Assembly: GCF_009914055.1 (NCBI RefSeq)
Contig: NZ_CP028271.1
Location: 868,001-932,000, forward strand
DNA from: Mixta intestinalis
GTDB taxonomy: Bacteria; Pseudomonadota; Gammaproteobacteria; Enterobacterales; Enterobacteriaceae
Reading direction: 5' to 3'
Length of the DNA stretch: 64,000 nt
Both the position numbers and the translations under genes were made by a program. Below the pieces are notes generated by a model. It was not told the DNA's origin. It made no database searches and was given only the letters and a program-made list of their open reading frames with translations. Of the stretch, positions 58,865 to 64,000 are shown piece after piece (position 1 is the stretch's first letter; the number at the start of each line of letters is the position of its first letter).

Positions 58865-59416
58865 ATGCAACAGCGATTACGCATTATGCGCGGGGATATT
58901 ACTCGCCTGGAAGTGGATGCTATCGTCAATGCGGCAAACAGTAGTCTGCTGGGCGGCGGCGGCGTTGATGGTGCCATTCATCGCGCCGCAGGCCCGGCGC
59001 TGTTAGCTGAGTGTCGACGTCTGGCGGCAAACCAGGGCGGCTGTGCCACCGGCGATGCGGTCGTGACCGGCGCAGGCAACCTGTCGGCACGGGCGATCAT
59101 TCATACCGTTGGTCCGGTCTGGCACGGTGGAAAGCAGGGGGAGGCGGAGTTGCTGGCCAGCGCCTGGCGCAACAGTCTGCGGCTGGCGGCAGAACATCGT
59201 TTTGCCACCGTCGCCTTTCCGGCGATCTCTACCGGTATTTACGGCTATCCTAAAGTCGAAGCGGCGGCGATCGCGCTGCGTACCATCGATACATTCTTTC
59301 AGCAGCATGACTATCCGCAGCAGGTCTGGCTGGTTTGCTTTGATGAAGAGATGTATCGCCTTTATCAGCAGCAATCAGAACTGTCGTATAACACCCACGG
59401 GAATCAGGGTGAATAA
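58865..59416 (+). CDS. ymdB: macrodomain protein YmdB (O-acetyl-ADP-ribose deacetylase)
   Basis: Macrodomain that hydrolyses O-acetyl-ADP-ribose; in E. coli it also inhibits RNase III. MRGDITRLEVDAIVNAANSS, LLGGGGVDGAIHRAAGPALL, AIIHTVGPVWHGG and VAFPAISTGIYGYP are all present. The ATG at 58865 follows AAGGAGGAGG and gives 183 residues (177 in E. coli); open frame further upstream is fortuitous. Precedes clsC by 32 bp as in E. coli, where ymdB-clsC form an operon. Confidence 0.95.
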   Translation: MQQRLRIMRGDITRLEVDAIVNAANSSLLGGGGVDGAIHRAAGPALLAECRRLAANQGGCATGDAVVTGAGNLSARAIIHTVGPVWHGGKQGEAELLASAWRNSLRLAAEHRFATVAFPAISTGIYGYPKVEAAAIALRTIDTFFQQHDYPQQVWLVCFDEEMYRLYQQQSELSYNTHGNQGE

Positions 59417-59448
59417 TAACCATCAGGCTAATAAGAAAAGGAAAACCC

Positions 59449-60921
59449 ATGGCTGAAGCGCTTTACCCGCAGGATAACCTTACGCCTGCCGCCAGCCGCA
59501 CTCGCCTTGCCAGGGCTGTCGCTCCCCGTATTGCTCAACATCCCCATCACAGCGGGCTTCATCCGTTAAGTGACGGGCTGGATGCTTTCGCCGCGCGCTA
59601 TTTGTTGCTGTCAATGGCGGAAGAGCGCATCGACATACAGTATTACATCTGGCAAAACGATATGTCAGGGAGGCTGTTGTTCAGCGCGCTGCTGGAGGCC
59701 GCCGATCGCGGCGTTCAGGTGCGGCTGTTGCTGGATGACAATAATACGATGGGGCTGGATGAAACCCTGAGCGAGCTGAATCGCCATCCCCATATTGCTA
59801 TCCGGCTGTTTAATCCTTTCTCGTTTCGTACCCTGCGCGCGCTGGGTTATCTCAGCGACTTCGCCCGCCTCAATCGCCGTATGCACAATAAAAGCATCAC
59901 CGTTGATAACATGGTAACCATCGTCGGTGGACGTAATATCGGCGATGAGTATTTCGGTGCGGGCAAGCAGCCGCTGTTTTCCGATCTCGATGTAATGGCG
60001 ATCGGACCGGTAGTGGCGGAGGTAGCGGATGATTTTGAACGTTACTGGCACAGCGCGGCGGTAAAAACTTTTGAGTCAGTGGTGGATAGCGCATCGGATG
60101 CGTCACGCAAAGCGGTAAGCCTGCCGGAAGCGTGGCGCGACAGTGAACAGGTGCAGCGTTATATGCAGCGCGTCCAGTCCTGTGGCTATATGTCCCAGCT
60201 CGACAGCGGCGAAATGGAGATGATCTGGGCCCCGGCACGCCTGCTCAGCGACGATCCGCGTAAAGGGTTAGGCAAGGCACGTCGCGCCACGCTGTTGCCG
60301 CAGCGTATGCTGGAGGTTATCGGACGCCCACAGCGCCAGTTCGATATTATTTCTGCCTATTTTGTGCCGACGCGCGCTGGCGTAGCTCAGCTGCTGGGTC
60401 TGGTGCGCAACGGCGTTGATATCGCCATCCTGACTAACTCGCTGGCGGCGAATGATGTGTCGGTGGTACATGCTGGCTATGCCAAATGGCGCAAAAAGCT
60501 GCTGCGTCATGGTATTCGTCTTTATGAATTGAAACCGCAGAGCAACCGCGAGGAAAAACCGCACGATCGCGGCCTGACCGGTAACTCTGGCTCCAGCCTG
60601 CATGCGAAAACCTTCAGCGTTGACAATCAGAAAGTCTTTATCGGCTCGTTTAACTTTGATCCGCGCTCGGCGGTACTGAATACCGAAATGGGGCTGGTCA
60701 TTGACAGCGAGGTGTTGGCGAGCAATATCCACCAGCGTTTTGTTGAGGAGATGCGCGAACGGGCTTGGGCGCTGCGCCTCGATAAATGGGGCCGTGTTAA
60801 CTGGGTGGAGTATGAGGGCGAGGCGAGAGAAATCGTCCATAAACACGAACCGAAAACTCATATCTGGCAGCGGTTGCTGGTGCGTCTGGTCTGGCGCTTA
60901 CCGGTAGAGTGGTTACTGTAA
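59449..60921 (+). CDS. clsC: cardiolipin synthase C
   Basis: ClsC makes cardiolipin from phosphatidylglycerol and phosphatidylethanolamine and works with YmdB. 490 residues of the phospholipase D superfamily with two HKD motifs: RRMHNKSITVDNMVTIVGGR and SSLHAKTFSVDNQKVFIGSF, each followed by the expected N and D/E residues (RNIGDEYF; NFDPRSAVLNTEMG). IDIQYYIWQND is the family N-terminal signature. Slightly longer than the E. coli protein (473). Confidence 0.94.
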   Translation: MAEALYPQDNLTPAASRTRLARAVAPRIAQHPHHSGLHPLSDGLDAFAARYLLLSMAEERIDIQYYIWQNDMSGRLLFSALLEAADRGVQVRLLLDDNNTMGLDETLSELNRHPHIAIRLFNPFSFRTLRALGYLSDFARLNRRMHNKSITVDNMVTIVGGRNIGDEYFGAGKQPLFSDLDVMAIGPVVAEVADDFERYWHSAAVKTFESVVDSASDASRKAVSLPEAWRDSEQVQRYMQRVQSCGYMSQLDSGEMEMIWAPARLLSDDPRKGLGKARRATLLPQRMLEVIGRPQRQFDIISAYFVPTRAGVAQLLGLVRNGVDIAILTNSLAANDVSVVHAGYAKWRKKLLRHGIRLYELKPQSNREEKPHDRGLTGNSGSSLHAKTFSVDNQKVFIGSFNFDPRSAVLNTEMGLVIDSEVLASNIHQRFVEEMRERAWALRLDKWGRVNWVEYEGEAREIVHKHEPKTHIWQRLLVRLVWRLPVEWLL

Positions 60922-60940
60922 CGGGCTTCCTTGCCCGTTC
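60920..60940. terminator. hairpin between convergent clsC and opgC
   Basis: ACGGGC (60921-60926), 6-nt loop, GCCCGT (60933-60938). T runs on both sides are weak, so termination is likely but not strong. Confidence 0.45.
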
Positions 60941-60945
60941 ATGTT

Positions 60946-62061
60946 TCAGGTACGCTTTTTACCGGAAAACAGAAAGCGCAGCAGCGGAACGCGCAGGTGA
61001 ATTTCATAAAGTATGAATGCGATGCCGAATACAAACATCAGCCCGGCCACGAAGCCCAGCGCGTTATTGTGAATGTGTGGCGTAATAAAGATGCCGTACA
61101 GTAACGTCAATGGATGATGCACCAGGTAGATAAACAGCGAGGCGTTTACCAGCCATGTTATGCGCGACGAATGGGCATTGAGGAAGCGGTGACCGAAGGC
61201 GAACACCACGTTTACCATCCACAGGCCCATCAGCATGGAAATCACCGCATCATACTCATACAGCCAGCCTTCACCGCTGCTATAGCGCTGGTTAGCCATA
61301 TAGGCCAGAAAAGCCAGCGCCGCGCCCAACAGTGTCCAGGGATTGAAGCGTACAAAAAGCCCTTTTAGCGCCGGGTTGCGCCAGGCAAGCGCGCCGAGAA
61401 AGAAGAAAGGGAGGTAAAACAGCGTTTGCATCACGGTAAAGTTGAACAGTCCGTCACTCAGCAGGGTGGGCTGAAAAACAAAAATCAGGCGGCGCACTAC
61501 GCACCAGAACAGGCTGTAAAACAGTATCGCCAGGGTTAAGACGCGCCAGCCGGGTGCGCTGGCATTGCCGACAGCAAGGCGCAGGCGCTGGAACAGCCAG
61601 AGACCAAGCGTGGTGAATATTACCAGTACCAGCAAAAACCACAGGTGGGAGATCAGCTCCCACACCAGCGTATTGAACTTTTCATACAGGGAAAAATGTT
61701 CCCAGCCGGTGACCTTTCCCGTCCACGCCTTCAGCATAAAAAACTGCGGTAACGTGATCAGCGGAATGGCGCTCAGCATCGGGATGCCAACGCGTTCGAC
61801 ACGCACCTTCCACCATTCGTCTGGTGCATAGCGCAGATAAAGCATGTAAGAGAAGTAGCCGGAGATAACGAAAAACACCTGCATGCGAAAGGCATGGATA
61901 AAATCGTTAAACACCGTCAGCCAGAACGATGACTCGACGCTGTTAACGGACCACTGATGGCTGGAATAAATAAGAGAGACATGAAAAGGAACGCCGAGTA
62001 GCATCAGATAGGCGCGGATAGAATCAAAAAAATATTCACGCTGCTGGGATTTTGTACGCAT
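60946..62061 (-). CDS. opgC: osmoregulated periplasmic glucan succinyltransferase OpgC
   Basis: OpgC adds succinyl groups to periplasmic glucans. 371 residues with about ten membrane helices of the acyltransferase-3 family: REYFFDSIRAYLMLLGVPFH, IHAFRMQVFFVISGYFSYML, ISHLWFLLVLVIFTTLG, NASLFIYLVHHPLTLLYG. The catalytic-type His in the first block is present. Divergent from opgGH with 239 bp between, as in E. coli. Confidence 0.94.
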   Translation of the reverse strand: MRTKSQQREYFFDSIRAYLMLLGVPFHVSLIYSSHQWSVNSVESSFWLTVFNDFIHAFRMQVFFVISGYFSYMLYLRYAPDEWWKVRVERVGIPMLSAIPLITLPQFFMLKAWTGKVTGWEHFSLYEKFNTLVWELISHLWFLLVLVIFTTLGLWLFQRLRLAVGNASAPGWRVLTLAILFYSLFWCVVRRLIFVFQPTLLSDGLFNFTVMQTLFYLPFFFLGALAWRNPALKGLFVRFNPWTLLGAALAFLAYMANQRYSSGEGWLYEYDAVISMLMGLWMVNVVFAFGHRFLNAHSSRITWLVNASLFIYLVHHPLTLLYGIFITPHIHNNALGFVAGLMFVFGIAFILYEIHLRVPLLRFLFSGKKRT

Positions 62062-62300
62062 GGTTGTCCAGTTTTAGTACGTTTTATACTCCGGTTCACG
62101 CCGAACCTGACAAAAGCAAATGCTTTACTTTACCGGAGCAGGAATCCATATAATATCAGCCGATTCTGTAACAGACGATCAACGCAGGTTAACACCCTAA
62201 GCGCAGCGAAAAAAGGAACAAAAGCGCGGGCATACTGTCGGAAAGCGGAATAATCCATTAATATGAATGGGATTGATTTAAGCACACGAAAGGGGGGGAC

Positions 62301-63866
62301 GTGCTGATTACTAACAAAAATAAAACGGAACTGAAAAAACTGCACTGGGTTGGTGCAGCGGTTCTGCTGGCCTTGTATGCCAATAACAGTTGGGCTTTTA
62401 GCATCGACGACGTGGCAAAAGAGGCAAAGTCATTAGCGGGAAAAAGTTTTGAAGCGCCGAAGAGCAATTTGCCCTCTCAGTTTCGTGATATGAAATATGC
62501 TGACTATCAGCAAATTCAGTTTAATCATGATAAAGCCTGGTGGAACAAACTGAAGACGCCTTTCAAGCTGGAGTTTTATCATCAGGGGATGTATTTCGAT
62601 ACGCCGGTAAAACTTAATGAGGTAACGGCGAATTCCGTACGTGAAATCAAATACAGCCCGGACTACTTTAATTTTGGCAAGGTACAGCACGACCCGGATG
62701 CCATTAAAAATCTGGGATTTGCCGGGTTTAAGATCCTTTATCCGCTTAATGCCAAAGATAAAAATGATGAAATTACCAGCTTCCTCGGTGCCAGCTATTT
62801 TCGCGTTATCGGCGGCGGCCAGGTTTATGGCTTATCCTCCCGTGGCCTGGCGATCGATACCGCGCTGCCTTCTGGTGAAGAGTTCCCACGCTTTCGCGAG
62901 TTTTGGGTAGAGCGTCCGAAGCCGCAGGATAAGCAGCTGGTCATTTATGCGCTACTGGATTCCCCACGCGCCACTGGCGCTTATCGCTTTGTACTGCGTC
63001 CGGGTAAAGATACTAATGTTGATGTGCAGGCTAAAGTTTATCTGCGCGATAACGTGGGCAAGCTGGGTGTGGCACCGCTGACCAGTATGTATCTGTACGG
63101 CACGAATCAGCCTTCTCCGATAGTGAATTATCGTCCCGCTCTGCATGATTCCAACGGTCTGTCGATTCACGCTGGTAACGGCGAGTGGATCTGGCGTCCG
63201 CTGAACAACCCGAAACATCTGGCGGTCAGCACCTTTACCGTCGAGAATCCGAAAGGCTTTGGGTTGCTACAGCGTGGACGTGAATTCAGTCAGTACCAGG
63301 ATCTCGACGATCGTTACGACCTGCGTCCGAGCGGCTGGATTGAGCCGCAGGGCGACTGGGGTAAAGGCCGCGTGGAACTGGTAGAGATCCCGACGGCGGA
63401 TGAAACCAACGATAATATCGTCGCCTTCTGGACGCCGGAAAATCTGCCGGAGCCGGGCAAGGAGATGAACTTTAAATATCGTCTGCACTTTACCCGTAAT
63501 GAAGACCAGCTGCACTCGCCGGAAACGGCATGGGTGAAAAGCACGCTGCGTTCTACCGGTGACGTAAAACAGTCGAATCTGGTGCGTCAGCCGGACGGGA
63601 CTATCGCCTTTGTGGTTGATTTTGTTGGCCAGAATATGAGTAAGCTGGCGGATAATACGCCGGTTGCACCACAGGTCAGCATCGGCAATAACGGTGAAAT
63701 CGTGGAGCAGAGCGTGCGCTATAACCCGGTTACTAAAGGCTGGCGCTTAATGTTGCGCATCCGCGTAAAAGACAATAAGCAGCCGACCGAAATGCGCGCC
63801 GCACTGGTTAACGGTGATAAAGCGCTGACGGAAACATGGAGCTACCAGTTGCCTGCCAATGAATAA
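62301..63866 (+). CDS. opgG: glucan biosynthesis protein OpgG
   Basis: Periplasmic protein needed to form beta-1,6 branches of osmoregulated glucans. GTG start (AGGGGGGGAC upstream) gives 521 residues. Signal peptide around VGAAVLLALYANNSWA, then SIDDVAKEAKSLAGKSFEAP, FRDMKYADYQQIQFNHD, LEFYHQGMYFDTPVKL, FRVIGGGQVYGLSSRGLAID, DLDDRYDLRPSGWIEPQGDW and the C-terminal ETWSYQLPANE, all typical of OpgG. It overlaps opgH by 8 bp. Confidence 0.97.
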   Translation: MLITNKNKTELKKLHWVGAAVLLALYANNSWAFSIDDVAKEAKSLAGKSFEAPKSNLPSQFRDMKYADYQQIQFNHDKAWWNKLKTPFKLEFYHQGMYFDTPVKLNEVTANSVREIKYSPDYFNFGKVQHDPDAIKNLGFAGFKILYPLNAKDKNDEITSFLGASYFRVIGGGQVYGLSSRGLAIDTALPSGEEFPRFREFWVERPKPQDKQLVIYALLDSPRATGAYRFVLRPGKDTNVDVQAKVYLRDNVGKLGVAPLTSMYLYGTNQPSPIVNYRPALHDSNGLSIHAGNGEWIWRPLNNPKHLAVSTFTVENPKGFGLLQRGREFSQYQDLDDRYDLRPSGWIEPQGDWGKGRVELVEIPTADETNDNIVAFWTPENLPEPGKEMNFKYRLHFTRNEDQLHSPETAWVKSTLRSTGDVKQSNLVRQPDGTIAFVVDFVGQNMSKLADNTPVAPQVSIGNNGEIVEQSVRYNPVTKGWRLMLRIRVKDNKQPTEMRAALVNGDKALTETWSYQLPANE

Positions 63867-64000
63867 ATCAATGCTTACTCCAGCCGACTATATCGACATG
63901 CTGCCGCTGACGCCTGAGCGTAAAGCGGCGCTGTCGGCCAGCCAGCCCGCTGCGCAGGCGGGCGGCGACGTCTACAGTCAATTGCATCAGCAGCTGGGCC
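63859..64000 (+). CDS. opgH: glucan glucosyltransferase OpgH, start only
   Basis: ATG at 63859 inside the end of opgG, in another frame: MNKSMLTPADYIDMLPLTPE is the N-terminus, then KAALSASQPAAQAGG; the gene runs off the window. OpgH is the inner-membrane glucosyltransferase that builds the beta-1,2 backbone from UDP-glucose. The identification rests on the opgGH order and the N-terminal MNK..YID motif shared with E. coli. Confidence 0.9.
   Translation, partial: MNKSMLTPADYIDMLPLTPERKAALSASQPAAQAGGDVYSQLHQQLG

Overview
The window reads as a chromosomal segment of an enterobacterium, most likely Erwiniaceae (Pantoea, Mixta or Erwinia type). Gene content, protein lengths and gene order follow the E. 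coli sulA-sxy-yccS-yccF-helD-mgsA-yccT-yccU-hspQ-rlmI-yccX-tusE-yccA-serT block, then agp-yccJ-wrbA-rutR, sdiA-yecF-uvrY-uvrC-pgsA-glyW-cysT-leuZ and ymdB-clsC-opgC-opgG-opgH. These blocks lie apart in E. coli but are joined here. The genus is an inference; no rRNA or marker allows a species call.

Layout. 1-11.3 kb: housekeeping genes from the upstream side of ompA to yccA, with a near-consensus LexA box at sulA. 11.5-18.4 kb: two nearly identical tRNA-Ser(UGA) genes, a glucose-1-phosphatase with an unusual TolA-like tail, an aldehyde dehydrogenase, yccJ, wrbA, a frameshifted EamA transporter and rutR. 18.5-27.2 kb: cycA, an extensin-like exported protein, an sdiA-type LuxR regulator directly upstream of a LuxI synthase with a perfect 20-bp palindrome between them, yecF, uvrY-uvrC, pgsA and tRNA-Gly.

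27.2-48.0 kb is the accessory part. About 21 kb separates glyW from cysT-leuZ, which are adjacent in E. coli. It starts with a 13-copy heptanucleotide repeat and AT-rich DNA, then a short TpsA exoprotein with its TpsB transporter. A co-oriented run of about 15 genes follows: AcpS, ketoreductase, FabZ-type dehydratase, ACP, a GcvT-like protein, a fused ketosynthase/chain-length-factor protein, a second ketosynthase with an altered triad, a degenerate ketosynthase-like protein, a LolD/LolC-E type ABC exporter, a LolA-like carrier, an outer-membrane barrel, a malonyl transferase and an integral membrane protein. I read this as a type II polyketide/fatty-acid pathway without enoyl reductase, coupled to a private route that carries a lipid-like product, possibly polyunsaturated, to the outer membrane. 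It resembles aryl-polyene and xanthomonadin clusters in logic but has a different gene set and is the best candidate here for an undescribed system.

48.0-64 kb: tRNA-Cys and tRNA-Leu, a hexanucleotide repeat, a DUF1275 protein, a SulP anion permease, an AriR/YmgB-type protein, a candidate small RNA, an EmrB-EmrA-OprM type efflux operon behind a frameshifted MarR regulator, a glycosidase-like protein, ymdB, clsC, opgC, opgG and the start of opgH.

A caution runs through the window. Four genes (EamA, tpsA, acpS, the KS-like gene) are broken exactly at homopolymer runs and each is repaired by one extra base; marR is broken by one extra base outside a run. This may be phase variation or transcriptional slippage, but it also fits indel errors in the assembly, and raw reads would decide.
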